The translations under genes and the position numbers were made by a program. A stretch of 64,000 nt of DNA from Clarkia xantiana subsp. parviflora (lineage: Eukaryota > Streptophyta > Magnoliopsida > Myrtales > Onagraceae): NCBI GenBank assembly GCA_036873135.1, contig JAPTYO010000008.1, positions 29,290,761-29,354,760 of the forward strand, in the 5' to 3' direction. Shown here piece by piece: positions 1 to 11,624 of this stretch (within the stretch, counting starts at the first letter, position 1; the number at the start of each line of letters is the position of its first letter). The notes below the pieces were generated by a model. That model was given only the letters and a program-made list of their open reading frames with translations, was not told the origin of the DNA and made no database searches.

Positions 1-1599
1 GCTATGGAGAAGTTAACTGGATGGAGCAGAGGCGAAGTCATGGGGAAGATGCTAGTTGGAGAAGTTTTTGGCAGTTGCTGCCGTCTGAAAGGCTCGGATT
101 CTCTAACAACGTTTATGATTGTCGTCCACAATGCAATCGCAGGTCAAGATACGGACAAGTTCCCATTTGCCTTCTTCGATCGCGGCGGGAAATATGTTCA
201 AGCACTTTTGACAGCAAATAAGAGGGTAAACTTGGAGGGGCAAGTGATAGGGGCCTTCTGTTTCTTGCAAATTGCAAGTCCCGAGTTGCAGCAGACACTG
301 AAAATACAGAAGCAGCAAGAAAAGAAGTGCTTTCTGAGGATGAAAGAGTTGGCGTATATTTGTCAGGAAGTAAAAAATCCACTGAATGGTATTCGGTTTA
401 CTAACTCACTGTTGGAGGCTACGGACTTGACCGAGGATCAGAAGCAGTTTTTGGAAACAAGCGCTGCCTGCGAGAAGCAAATGTTAAAGATAATCAAAGA
501 TGTTGATTTGGAGAGAATTGAAGAAGGGTTAGTTTTCTTTCTAAACTTGTGTATCTTTTATTTATATGTTTTGTATTCTTTACAGTTGGTACCTTGATAC
601 TGTTCCTTGTGAGCCTTAACGGCACCTTATCTTTATGTCTGGTCTCTTCTCCCTCCTCGACTTATTTAACCTAACTACTGAATTATGGATCATATATATT
701 TCATATGGTGCTTGAATTGAGTTTTTGAGCAATGCTACAAATTGTTTAAAACTTGGATCCCATTTGAGATGACTATCGATTGTCGCACTCAAACTCTTTC
801 ACCCAAAAAAATGCAGTTTTTATTTACTAAGTTTCGCACCTTGTAGCGTTATAGTTGGTTATGTTTCAGTAAAGAAAATTCAAGAGTACTCTTAGTTTGA
901 ATGGCCTTATTCTATTAATGGTTTGTTTTGGTGTGCAGTTCACTGGAGCTTGAGAAGGTTGAGTTTTTTCTTGGGAGCGTGATGAATGCTGTAGTAAGCC
1001 AAGTAATGATACTGCTTAGAGAAAGAGGTGTGCAGCTAATTAGGGATATACCCGATGAAATAAAAACAATGGGTGTGTATGGAGACCAGGTCAGAATCCA
1101 ACAAGTATTGGCTGATTTCCTGCTGAATATGGTGCGTTGTGCACCACCTGCCCCTGAGGGTTGGGTCGAGATCCATGTCCATCCAACTGTCAACCACATT
1201 TCTGAAGGGGGGCTTAGCCTGGTCCATACAGAATTCAGGTAAGTTAGTTGTTGATATTAATTTATTTATTATAGTGAATTGTGGTTATTATTAAATTTTG
1301 AAAGGTTGAATAATGCATATAGTTAGTCAAGTAAGTAAATAATAATACTTATGGGGATTTGGTGTTATGGAAGGATGGTGTGCCCTGGGGAAGGTATACC
1401 TGGGGAATTGGTACAAGACATGTTTAACAGCAGCCAATGGACGACACAAGAAGGGTTAGGGTTGAGTATGTGCAGGAAGATGCTAAAGCTGATGAATGGG
1501 GAAGTCCAGTACATCAGAGACTCCGACCGGTGCTCCTTCATCATCACAATCAATCTTCCCCTTGTACCGTCATCATCAACTAGATTGATAAACAGATGA
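1..1599 (+). CDS. PHYB: Phytochrome B C-terminal part (3' exons, gene continues upstream)
   Basis: This is the C-terminal part of a type-B phytochrome, the red/far-red photoreceptor that signals in cytosol and nucleus. Three exons are visible: 1-527 (open at the left edge), 939-1238 and 1374-1599. Introns are GT-AG (gt 528-529/ag 937-938; gt 1239-1240/ag 1372-1373) and splicing keeps frame (GG|T and AG|G codons). The first exon starts inside the second PAS domain ([43 protein letters not shown]) and enters the histidine-kinase-related domain ([16 protein letters not shown]). Exon 2 carries [14 protein letters not shown] and [15 protein letters not shown]. Exon 3 carries the G-box-like [18 protein letters not shown] and stops at TGA 1597-1599. 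As in other plant phytochromes, the H-box shows no phospho-accepting His, so this is not a classical histidine kinase. No stops or frameshifts are seen. PHYB rather than PHYA/C/E is judged by remembered similarity; a PHYB/PHYD-type paralogue cannot be excluded. Confidence 0.93.
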
Positions 1600-2805
1600 T
1601 TCATCATACTGGAGAACATATTGTTTAACTTTATATGCATGCATGCATCCTTGCTGCTGATAATATAAAAACCTTGCAGCTTCGCTTTTTTTGTTGAATC
1701 GAAGCTTTGGAGGTTGTAAATTGTAATGTATGTATGAATGAAGAGACGCCATATCATATGGCTGGCTGGCTGGCTCCTGGATCAATGCTTCCTCTGTTAG
1801 TTTGTAAGTAAAATAGTAGCAGTCTTTTTTTTTTTTGCTCAGTATTCTCTTTTATATTTTTATCCGGCTAACTAGTTCTAGGGCTCCATCAGAAGTAAAA
1901 CACTCGTAAGATGCTTACTTCACATTTAGACTGACTAATCTTCAGCCGCACTAGAACATCAATACTTTTTTCATTTGCATAGTCATCTCAGTGAAGTTTA
2001 AACTCTTGACTTTTTATTAGTGGATGAACCGCTACATACATGATTAGTAGTAATTAATCAGTCATATAGAAGAGATTGATAGTGTTCGTCACCTTGCTTG
2101 CTCTGCAATCAATCTCAAACTTGTGATTGTGTGGGTTCCTAATAAAAATGTATATGGATCAGAATCATGTTGTGTTTGGCCGGCCGTTCGGGTTTCCTTT
2201 TCTCTATTGGAACATAAGGAGGCTCCCTAGAGTTACATACATTAGTGTTTTTTTTTGTCAACTACATACATATACATTAGTCAAACACCCAATGTAGTTG
2301 GGAATTTTACATTATCTTTTTTTTATAGGCCTGAATATTTTCCCACTACCAGAATTTCAGCAGTTTTAATCCCTCATCTCTTAATAAATGGATGAATTGC
2401 AGAACTATTACACCATATATAATCATCAATAGGTGGTAGTCTCTGGTACACGTCCATGTTAAAGCCTTTAGTCATGGGTCAGCAAGCATATATATATATA
2501 TATTTTCTCGAATGATATTCGATGTCTATGTGCTTAGTTATTGAGTGGTTACAGTGGTACCTTCAAGTCTTGCTCGCATCCACTGTTGCTTGACTATTGG
2601 GATAGATCGGGGGGATTGGTGTAGTCTTATCCTGACTTTAGTTACTCTAGTCGTCGCTTTAACTTAACGACCTCCTACGCGGATTTGGACAAGGTTAAAT
2701 ATTCAGATTCTATAATAGACAATAATGGCACGCATGATTGATTCTGACTCATCAATGAAACTGCTCCATGCGATAGAAAGAAGGGTTAATTACTAATAAA
2801 CTGTC
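1600..2805. other. Intergenic 3' flank of PHYB
   Basis: No gene or element is recognised. It holds short simple repeats, (GGCT)n near 1757-1774 and a TA run near 2488-2504, plus an A/T-rich 3' flank. The PHYB 3' UTR and poly(A) site must lie in the first few hundred bases but no single signal stands out. Confidence 0.5.
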
Positions 2806-2889
2806 TGAAATTTGCCTTAAGTTGAAATTTGGTGTTTAACGTTTAAATTGAGTGTTTTAGGTTTCATTTAAGTTGAAATTTGGTGTCCC

Positions 2890-3265
2890 GGCTGTCAGGA
2901 ATATTCCATTATGTCAGCTGTGAGCATACAATGGGATGCCGGCTGTTAGAAATATTTTCTAAGTGTTCCACTATGTCAGTTGTGAGCATACAACGGGATG
3001 CCGGCTGTCAGAAATATTTTCTAAGTGTTCCACTATGTCAGCAGTCGACATATGACAATGTGTCGACTATCAAGGAATATTTTCTAAATGTTCCACTATG
3101 TCAGCAGTCGACATATGACAATGTGTCGACTATCAAGGAATATATTTTCAAAGTGTTCTGCCATGTCAGCAATCAACAACCGTCAACGCGCGACAAGTTG
3201 ATGACAATCAACAACCGTCGACATAAAACAAGATGTCAACTATCAATGAATACGTTCTAAGTATT
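2890..3265 (+). repeat. Tandem repeat, ~62-63-bp unit, about 5-6 diverged copies
   Basis: The recurring core is AATATTTTCTAAGTGTTCCA followed by CTATGTCAGC and, in later copies, AGTCGACATATGACAATG. Unit spacing is about 62-63 bp. The first copies have GTGAGCATACAAYGGGATGC in place of the GTCGACATATG part. Reverse-complemented, the unit resembles the 66-bp repeats at 6163-6503 (AGAAAATATTTTCTAAGTG plus GTCGACA). Confidence 0.8.
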
Positions 3266-3689
3266 CTCCTATGACGGCAGTCAACGACAATCATGGTAAC
3301 AAGTATTAAATATCTCAAAAATATTTGTTAAGTGTTTTATCATGATTGCGGACAACATATGAGCTCAATGAACAATGATCAATATAACGACATGCAATTA
3401 TGTCCGGACACCGGCTAACAATCAACATTGAGCATGCCAAAACATCACTCAAGCCATAGTGCAACGTGTTGACAACAATCACAATGCATAAGGGAAGTTT
3501 AACAACTTATCTCTATTCTTCTAAAATTTCCAGCACTTAGCCAAAATTTTGGCCGATTTGTGGGACTAATCTCTTTTGGGAATTTTAACAAACACCTTGT
3601 GTGCATCCTAGATTAGTCAAATTCAAGAAGCAATCAAGATCGGATTGAACCTAAACGAAGTATCAAAGGGTCCAACCATACCCGAAATC

Positions 3690-3850
3690 AGACTCGCCAC
3701 CACGAGACGACCCCGCAAAGCTACCCACCACCGCCGGAGGTCACCCACCGCCGTCCGCCTCACGCCCCGTCGCCGTCCGCCTCACGCGCCGCCGCCGTTC
3801 GCCTTGCGTCCGCCCTTTCTCGTCGCCGGGATCCCGCCGGTGATGACCTT
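3690..3850. other. GC-rich patch with short direct repeats
   Basis: A locally GC-rich stretch with repeats such as CGCCGTCCGCCTCACGC. It is open over 71 codons but of low complexity and unlike any protein I recognise. Its composition differs sharply from the AT-rich flanks. Confidence 0.4.
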
Positions 3851-4399
3851 GGTGTGGTAGTCCTAAAATTGTTTGATCCTCAAATACTTGGCCTCCAAAT
3901 TTGCCACTCCCAAGTTTTCTTCTTCTTCAAGAAAGGAGGAAACACTACAAGTTACTAATGGTGGAGAGTTAAGTAATGGGTATCCTCTCTCCTATATCTA
4001 TCCATCATTATCTATGGGTGCATCGTTAAACTTTGGTTATTTATTACTAAGTCCTCAAATAGCATGTTTACTTGTTGTCATCTCCTTATCTCAACACTTA
4101 GAATTTTCTAAGTATGCCATGACTATACGCTACGCACACATGATTTAGTACGTACATGACATAACGCGCACATGACTTCACACGCGTTATATCATTTTAA
4201 ATGCATGATTCATATCTTTTATTATTATCACATGATTACTTGCATGATTTAATTATCAATCGTTTATTCCCATCTTCTGCAATCGTGCCGACATCATGTT
4301 CATGTTAACATCATATGTCCCGTTTGCATTTTTCTATGGAAATTATCGCATAAGTTCATAAACATGTACATGTTGTTTATTGTTCACTATATATGTATA

Positions 4400-4404
4400 T
4401 TGTT
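4400..4404. repeat. Target-site duplication TTGTT (left)
   Basis: TTGTT directly precedes the left LTR (TGTTGCGTCC...) and is identical to 14078-14082 after the right LTR. This fixes the ends of the element. Confidence 0.9.
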
Positions 4405-5220
4405 TGTTGCGTCCTGGCTGAACTGGGCCGAATGAACGCGTCTGTTTAAGTGGTTGAGCGGGTTTCTGGGCTGTCACCCTTCGCATGAAAGAGGTGTTCG
4501 TCCTATGCCGATGACGAGTGTTCGGTTTTATTACTGAGTCTCGGAAAAGTCTGTGTCTCAAGAGGAGTCTGTGTCCCGGAAAGCGGATGTGTCTCAGGAA
4601 AGCGGATGTGTCTCAGGAAATGGCGGTCTGTGCACAAGTCTGAGTGTCTGGGCACATCTTGCTCCTAGTGGAGCCCTCTCCGATGCCTAAGTCACAATAG
4701 GGCTAAAAAGGTAATTCTAGAGAGAGAAAGTATTTCTAGAGAGAAGTCAGAGCTCAAAGTGCCAAAGTTGGGCAAATGAGAGGATGTGTGAAAATGGGTG
4801 GCCAAGGCCTCCTATTTATAGGCTTCCTTGGGACCGGACCCGGTTTTAAAGCGGTTTGATGACGGTTCAAAAGCAAGCGGTAACCGTCATCAATATTGGC
4901 AATGCGCGAACTTGACTTCTCTACACGTAACGGTAATCGCGTAAACGGTAATCGCGCAATACCCGTAGTGCAATCCGGACCTCGTCGAATTTGGGCAATT
5001 CGGCGAGGTCCGGCTTGCCGTGTAACCCGGACCTACGGATTGCCGCGCAACCCGGACCTCCGGATTGCTTTATGCAATCGGAGGTCCGGTCCGGACGCGC
5101 GTAACGCGCTTCCGGACCGTTTCGACCCTTGGGAGACGTTTTTAAACCGTGATGTGATTTTCGACGTGTTTACGAGGCCCGAAACATAAATACGAACCCG
5201 AATTGGACACATATCCATCA
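4405..5220 (-). repeat. 3' LTR of the gag-only element
   Basis: 816 bp, plus-strand ends TGTTGCGTCC...ATATCCATCA. It matches 13237-14077 over its whole length with several indels. It lacks the ~97-bp block with the G-run found in the other LTR, and keeps a 22-bp block (around 4852-4876) and an 11-bp block near 5164 that the other LTR has lost. Confidence 0.93.
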
Positions 5221-5236
5221 CTTGCCCCCAAGTCAA
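5221..5236 (-). other. Polypurine tract of the gag-only element
   Basis: On the minus strand this reads CTTGGGGGCAAG directly before the LTR start TGATGGATATG, the expected place for plus-strand DNA priming. The equivalent site in the older element is CTCAGGGGAAGG at 14260-14271. Confidence 0.7.
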
Positions 5237-6160
5237 GTAACAGTTTAAAACCTTTCTTAACTCTATTTTAAGTTAGGATACGCGTCCAATTTGAGCTTGA
5301 CGCTAACCTTCCGGTTTTGATTGTTGGTTGGACGTGGAAGTCTTGATTTCGTCCGTCCTTTGATTTTCCGACCGAGTGACTTTATTTCCTGTCATCACGG
5401 TTAGTGCAATAGAGAATGCGCGTATATATCCTGCGAACATGATTACCGCTAGGGATATAAGCAATTAGTAACATGTCATGCGGTCATGCTTTTATCAACA
5501 TGCATGCATAAGTAACGGTTAGACAAGAACGTAATTATGTGATGCTAGAAATATAATCCGTATACTCTAAAATGACTTAGCGATTAGTAAATCATGAATC
5601 ATGCGATATGCGAACAAGCATGTAGAACGACGAATTTGATATGCGTAATACCGAAATTATCATGTGCGTAGATAAATACTTAGAAGAGGGCGGAGTATAC
5701 CGTAAGCACTTAGGCGTGGGTGTAGGTGAATTACTCCTTTGATCCTTATCATCAAGGAATCTCTTGGAAGTAGTCGTTTGTTGCCTTGATGCCTTAGAGA
5801 AATATTTTCTTAAGTGTTGTCGTGTTTGCTCTTCGCGGTTCGTCACATTAGTCGCACCGCTTGCATGATAGCTTCTTGGGACGTTGGCCACTTTTGTTGC
5901 ACGTATCAATTTTGCTATGCGCGTTGACTTTGCTATGCGCGTTGACTTTAATGGTTGTATGTTGGTAATGATAGCTTAGGCGATGTATTGTTGAGCATCA
6001 TGTATAGGCCGTCGGTCATTGTTTGCAAGCATGTCAAAACACTTAGAAAATATTTAAACGATATCTAATGCTTGTTACCATAGATGTCGTCGTATGAGCT
6101 TTGTCGATGAGCGTCGTATGTGTGCTTAGGAGGCATAGCTACTTGTTGTATGCAATCCAT
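5237..6160 (-). other. Non-coding internal region of the gag-only element
   Basis: No open reading frame resembles a known protein. A short direct repeat (TTTGCTATGCGCGTTGACTT) lies at 5911-5950. The part next to the PPT (5237-5300) is alignable to 14205-14260 in the older element. Confidence 0.5.
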
Positions 6161-6162
6161 CT

Positions 6163-6503
6163 TTGTCGACATGTATGTACGTACATGGAAACACTTAGAA
6201 AATATTTTTTTCTTGTTGACATGCATCCTTGTCGACATGTATGTACGTACATGGAAACACTTAGAAAATATTTTCCCCTTGTCGACATGCGTCCTTGTCG
6301 ACATGTATGTACGTACATGGAAACACTTAGAAAATATTTTCTCCTTGTCGACATGCATCCTTGTCGACATGTATGTACGTACATGGAAACACTTAGAAAA
6401 TATTTTCCCCTTGTCGACATGCATCCTTGTCGACATGTATGTACGTACATGGAAACACTTAGAAAATATTTTCTCCTTGTCGACATGCATCCTTGTCGAC
6501 ATG
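6163..6503 (-). repeat. Tandem repeat array, 66-bp unit, ~5 copies
   Basis: Each unit contains CTTGTCGACATGTATGTACG, TACATGGAAACACTTAGAAA and ATATTTTCTCCTTGTCGACA. GTCGACATG occurs twice per unit. Copies are nearly identical, with Y changes in the C/T run after ATATTTT. Because 66 is divisible by 3, several frames on both strands stay open; these are not credible genes. Confidence 0.93.
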
Positions 6504-8575
6504 TATGTATGTACACTGTATGTGCGTATTTGCCCCTGCACTTAGAATCTTTTCACCATCCCTGGCTATGTATGCTGTATCCGTATGCTTGATGCGAACA
6601 CATGTTATATGCCAACTCCTGATAATATGCTGACACATGGTTGTATGCTGACAGCTTGCAATATGCTGACTGTCATCCTGAGCAAAGTACTTAGAAAATA
6701 TTCCACCATTGTAATCTTGTATGCTGCGAGTATGAGCTCGATGTTGTCATGCAAGGTTAATGTTTTGAAGAGGTTGCCCCCCTTGCGTGATGCTTGTTAC
6801 TTGTTGCACGAAGACTAACGAGTCTTGTACGTACATGGTTGTCTCACATGGAGCGTCTGTTGCATAAATGCTTGCATAAGTGTTGATTCGTGTTTATGAA
6901 CTGACTGGATTGTTTGTTGCATTTTCCAGGATATCAGATTTTGCTGTCTTCTTGTCAAAATTAGTCTTCCCACGGCTGTTAGCATGAGTAAGTCCACTAT
7001 CTCCATCTTGATGGGAAAAAGCTTGTCTTTGCAGATAGCTGATGTGTACAGTAATCCGTTTGTTGGGAGGAATGTCCATACAAGTGCCCCCGCTACTCTG
7101 GAGTCTTCGGACACGGTCGCGGTAAAGGGCTTGTGAGTAAGACGTCTCATTGTATCTTCTTTGAACTTGTTAATTTTCCAAGTTATTGCTGGCTGCAGCT
7201 TCTGTTTTTAGCATAATTCTCAAAAGATCCGACGCAGGGGCGCGTTCCTCGAGCGATTCTTAGTTCTTTATGCCGAGCATGACCGTGCTAATTCCTTCTC
7301 GTGATAAAGGAAATAGAGTTGAGGGTTGTGCAGTGGTGTCTTCTGCCCCCCGGTCGAGGGACCGGCCCAAGGAGGAGCGTTACTCCTATTGAGGTAAGTA
7401 TTTGTTGATTGCTGATTTTGATGCCCGTATTGTTGATTGTCGCCCTTATGTTGAAGAGCTATGTTGTGTTGAATGTTGAAACAATCATTCTTGTCGTGTC
7501 CTTTGTGTGGATGACGACATTGCATTTGATGTTTACATTATGAACTCTTTGCCATAGGTCCTTAGAGATGATGTTAACTCTTGGTTGGTGTCGGGCTGTT
7601 TGCTTCCAGCATGTTGAACCCTTTGTGAATGGGTTGATGTTGTGTTGATAACTCTTTGTTCATGTATTTGCTTGCATGATATTTCGTCACCTGGACCTGT
7701 TTTCAATAATAATCATGTGATAACTTGTTAGTAATATTTCATACCTTGAGTTATCTATGCTGTCCATATGCTTTGGACTTGGAAGATAGGATAGATATCC
7801 TTAGATGATGAACATGATGTCCGTAGTTGCGACTGTATGTCGCTCATTGTTAAGTGTTATGATCGCCCCTCTTGGTTAGATTCCAAGGCATGGCAAGATG
7901 GATAGAGCATAGGATGTTGCGACTTGCGCATTGTAGGTTTTTGTTGGATGTGGATGACTAATAATCATAGATGTAGTCTCCGCAGCCGTGACCATTAGCC
8001 ACTTCTTGATTGATAACTTGAGATGCTCTCCTGATTGCTTGCATGATGCATTATGCATGTTGCCCTTCTTTCCTGAATAGCTTGCCGCTATATATGTTGT
8101 AACCTGCCAAGTATTTTGCGTATAGCAATTTTTCTTAACAAGTAGTGTATTTGAAAGGTGTTATCTTGGCTAAGCAAGATACTAGTTTATACCGTCTCTT
8201 AGTTCCACTCTAAGGCGACGTTGTACAAGACTCGACTTGTAAATTTATGAGTTTTAAACAGGGTGCGCACCTGCCAGCGTGTATCAACCCGCGTTGGGGA
8301 AGCATACGTAAAAACAATTTGGTTTTTGAAGAAGTATTTTGTGAACCCTAAAAAAGCTCGTGATACACGCAAAAACTGTGTTAATAAAATATTTGGAAAG
8401 GTATTTGATACATAAAATATTTGATAAAATATTTGACAAAATATTTGATAAAATATTTGATAAAATATTTGTGATACACGATTCCTGCGTCCAGGGACCA
8501 CGTAACACTTTTTGAAAATATGAATTGTGATGCATGCTTTCTGCGTCCAGGAACCATGCAACACGGTTTGAAAAT
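6504..8575 (-). other. Non-coding internal region of the gag-only element
   Basis: About 2 kb with no recognisable protein or RNA. Words such as CTTAGAAAATAT from the neighbouring array recur singly (for example near 6690). A cluster of ATATTTGATAAA words lies at 8390-8470. Confidence 0.5.
8390..8472. repeat. Short tandem repeat of AAAATATTTGATA
   Basis: The 10-13-base word AAATATTTGATAA occurs about six times in a row between 8390 and 8470, with small changes (GATACA, GACAAA). No coding meaning is seen. Confidence 0.75.
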
Positions 8576-8579
8576 TTGT

Positions 8580-8851
8580 AGTACGGAATTGTCATCTAAC
8601 AAGAGGACTTTTGCCGTAAAGAGTGAACCCTTTAAAAAGGAATTCATAGTACGGGATTGTCATCTAACAAGAGGACGTTCGCCGTATAGAGTGAACCCTT
8701 TAAAAAGGAATTCATAGTACGTGATTGTCATCTAACAAGAGGACGTTCGCCGTATAGAGTGAATACTTTAAAAAGGAATTCATAGTACGGGATTGTCATC
8801 TAACAAGAGGACGTTCGCCGTATAGAGTGAACCCTTTAAAAAGGAATTCAC
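8580..8851 (-). repeat. Tandem repeat array, 68-bp unit, ~4 copies
   Basis: The unit contains GTACGGGATTGTCATCTAAC, AAGAGGACGTTCGCCGTATA and GAGTGAACCCTTTAAAAAGG followed by AATTCATA. Starts are near 8580, 8648, 8716 and 8784. A diverged fifth piece (TCTAACAAGAGAACTTCCGC) follows near 8875. Confidence 0.92.
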
Positions 8852-9060
8852 ACTTGTTGTAGCGTGGGGTCGTTGTCTAACAAGAGAACTTCCGCCACTT
8901 GTGGGGTGATCAGTCCCGTATTGTATTTGCCCATCCTGTTCTGAATCCAGGGAATGGCTATGAACATGAGGATTTGCCTCTAACAAGAGATGTCACAGCA
9001 TGTCATTTTTTAGAAGTAAACATGGGGTTTGTCTTTACAAAGAGGATACCTCAACATGCT

Positions 9061-9268
9061 ACTTTTGATAGTAAATCTTGGTGTTAATCCAAGATATTGC
9101 TTGTAGTTGACGCCTTTGGAATAGTCGTCATTTTGATAGTAGACCTTGGTGTTATTCCAAGGTATTGCTTGTAGCTAACGCCTTTGGAATAGTCGTCATT
9201 TTGATGGTAGACCTTGGTGTTATTCCAAGGTATTGCTTGTAGTTGACGCCTCTGGAATAGTCGTCATT
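9061..9268 (-). repeat. Tandem repeat array, 68-bp unit, ~3 copies
   Basis: The unit contains CATTTTGATAGTAGACCTTG, GTGTTATTCCAAGGTATTGC and CGCCTTTGGAATAGTCGT. Each copy carries the short inverted repeat CCTTGG-TGTTATT-CCAAGG. The first copy is more diverged. Unit length equals that of the 8580-8851 array although the sequences differ. Confidence 0.9.
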
Positions 9269-10325
9269 TTGATGGATAATCCGCAGGTTGTCATTGCGAC
9301 ATATAAGTTGACTGTGCACATAGCGTGATGACTTTGTGTTGCCGGCACCTTCTTGAGATAGACGCCAATGTTATGAATGGAGAAATAAACTCTCTGTTGT
9401 TGTAGATAATAGATATGTTGGCATTGTATACCATAAACCCCTCCTTGAACACAATGCTTAGCTTGTATTGTTGAAGTAGATTTTTGTGCATAGGTTACTA
9501 CTTGGCGTAATTCCCATGTAGTAATCGTAGTGTAGCATGTACCTACGAACATAGTTGATTTTGTCAGGTAATCGCAATTTTTATAAGTTTGCAATTTTTT
9601 TTTTAGTCATGCATATAATAAATAAAATAAAGGAATATGATACGAGGATTCCTTGTTTGTGTAGGAAACTTCCCTGAGTGCGAACGCGATAGGTGCGGAT
9701 CATGATAGGTATGTATATATTGGGAGCGTAGCTTTTCCAAGTATTATCCGCTATATGTGGTTGCAGCATGTTGACTTTGAAAATATCTTGGGCTTAATTC
9801 CAAGTTTTTGATTCCATGATGATGCCTTTTGATGTAGTCGTCAATATGAGTAAGTTGTTGTTGATGATAAGCGTTGTCATAACGCGTAATAGATTTTTTG
9901 GCTTGCACATGGCATAATATCTTGGATTGTTAATGTAGATAATAAGCGCGTAGTTTTGTTACTCCGCGTTTAATCCAAAATAGCATGCAAGACATAGATA
10001 TGTACCTACAAATGTAGATTGACTTCATTAGATACTTGCGCGTATTTACATTGTTTTTTCAAGAAGGCGTCAATTGATTATTCCTTCTTAAAACATGTAA
10101 AGGAACTAGATGCGATGATACTAGAAACACTTAGAATAGAAATGCGCAAAGTAATCGGAAAGATAGTTATTTCTCCCGTCTCTTTTATGGTTGGTTTGAC
10201 GATGATGTCGCAGAGTCGGTTGCAACAAATCGCCTTAATGCGCCCAGCGCGATGCATTCTTCAATCTCCCATCTCAGTGGTAGACACATGTTTGTGTTGT
10301 GCCCCCAGGTTTTGTGGTATTTGCA
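9269..10325 (-). other. Non-coding region downstream of the gag-only element's coding part
   Basis: Nothing coding recognised. In element sense this follows the stop codon of the protease/gag-like frame. Single copies of array-like words occur (for example CTTGGGCTTAATTCCAAG near 9788). Confidence 0.45.
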
Positions 10326-11624
10326 CTATTCGTTAACGTTGTTGCCCAAGAAAGCAGTCTTCGGAACAAGTGGACCCAGGAGCTTGTTTTCGAGTAGGTT
10401 GACGTAAATGTCTTCAGCAACCGTGTTTAGCGGTGTGAAGATGTTGTCGATATTGATGCTTGCGCCCTCCTGTTTGTTCGTTTCAGCTTGAACTTCTTTG
10501 TCCCAACTGAGGGGTGTACCCCACCTCAGTTCTTGTTCACACAAGTCTGCTGTCTCGAGCTTGTCTTTTAGATCTGCCATGGTTCTGGTTGTTCGCCATC
10601 CATGAGTTCTTCCGAAGAGAAGGAAGGATCTGGCATTCATGTTTGCATAGAACACGCTTATCACTTCCTCTCTTGTTTCGTTTGCCAGAGAGGCGTTGGC
10701 AGCGAATCTGTTGAAGTAGTTCATGATTGGCTCGCCTTCACCCTGCTTGACGAGCCATATCTGGTTCCTTGAAGAATACTGAATGTACTCTTGTGGCTTC
10801 CAAGCTATAACAGCTTGTTCCTGCCTTCCATCACCAACGACTTTCTGCTTTTTGAAAGAATTTACCATCGCCACATGGAAATGGTGCTTTGCCCTTAGGG
10901 CGTTGACGTAGCAACGTCTTGCGGCTATCTGGTCGCCAAGTACTTCCCCGATCCCATGGTCCGTAGGGAACTTCATCTTCTTGTGGACAGTGGAGGGCAC
11001 GATTACGTAAGGGTTGATCGTTGTTCGTCCCAAAATTCCATTATAGGCCCCAAGAGATTCAACAACGATGAAAGTGACGTTGACGTGCAATGCTTTCCAC
11101 CCTTGGCCAAGGATGATAGGAAGCGTGATCGTTCCCAGGGGGAGAAGGTTCCCGGAGTCAAAGCTGACTAGCGAGAAGGTTCCCGGAGTCAAGTCTTTGA
11201 CTGATCTTCCTAGTTGCTCTAGGACTTTGACATGTAGAATGTCAGCGGAGCTTCCACCATCAACGAGGATTCTTTTCACATCATATCCGTCGATGTCCAT
11301 GGTTATGACTAAAGCGTCATCGTGAGGGTAAACGATATGCTTTAAGTCTTCCCTGGAAAATTGGATGACCACGTCGTCTTGCTCCGGTTGCTTGCGCTTT
11401 CCGTATTTCAGCAATGTTGCTGCTTGGGATGCATAAATGTCCCGAGCATTAGACACTTGTCCTCCGGCGGCAGGTCCTCTGTGGATGACGCTGATGACTC
11501 CTCGCTTGGCTGACACAGCTGTCCGTCTCGTGGCCGAAGACCTCGTGATTTTCACACCACTTGTCTTTGTCTTTCCCCAGCGGGCCTTTTCTGAAATTGT
11601 TCGGCTCTTTCCACATGTTCGCAT
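10326..11624 (-). pseudogene. Retropepsin-like protease followed by a second gag-like segment
   Basis: This 432-codon frame of the gag-only element starts inside gag-pol by frameshift, so its first codons are not a true start. Residues ~65-240 are a Tat-type aspartic protease region: [20 protein letters not shown], catalytic [13 protein letters not shown], then [20 protein letters not shown] and [14 protein letters not shown]. This aligns with residues in 26680-27150 of the Tat element on the other side of the window. After ~residue 285 it does not continue into RT. Instead a block ([20 protein letters not shown] ... [18 protein letters not shown]) resembles the capsid-like part of gag at 11800-12110 (EYYVRFNQNTSDI ... 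TLEELAARVKEYVDLER). The frame ends at TAA near 10326. It joins the upstream gag through a frameshift near 11510. Confidence 0.8.

Larger units (their letters stand above)
2806..4399 (+). mobile_element. Left part of an older Tat-like gypsy relative (interrupted, no 5' LTR)
   Basis: This is inferred to be internal non-coding sequence of the element whose 3' LTR is at 14272-15069. It carries tandem repeats (2890-3265) related to the reverse complement of the repeats at 6163-6503 in the younger element, at a similar distance upstream of the 3' LTR. It is cut at 4399/4400 by the younger element and resumes at 14083. No coding sequence, PBS or 5' LTR was found; the left edge is approximate. The stretch 3270-4399 holds nothing recognisable except a GC-rich patch. 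Confidence 0.55.

Noticed and set aside
3645..3860. 71-codon Arg/Pro-rich frame
   Set aside because: Low-complexity GC-rich patch with internal direct repeats and no recognisable domain.
6163..6503. CRISPR-like look of regularly spaced repeats
   Set aside because: The whole unit is conserved with no unique spacers, and this is plant transposon DNA.
6065..6592. Long frames on both strands over the 66-bp array (125-163 codons)
   Set aside because: Four overlapping frames are open only because the unit length is a multiple of three. There are no start context, homology or codon bias.
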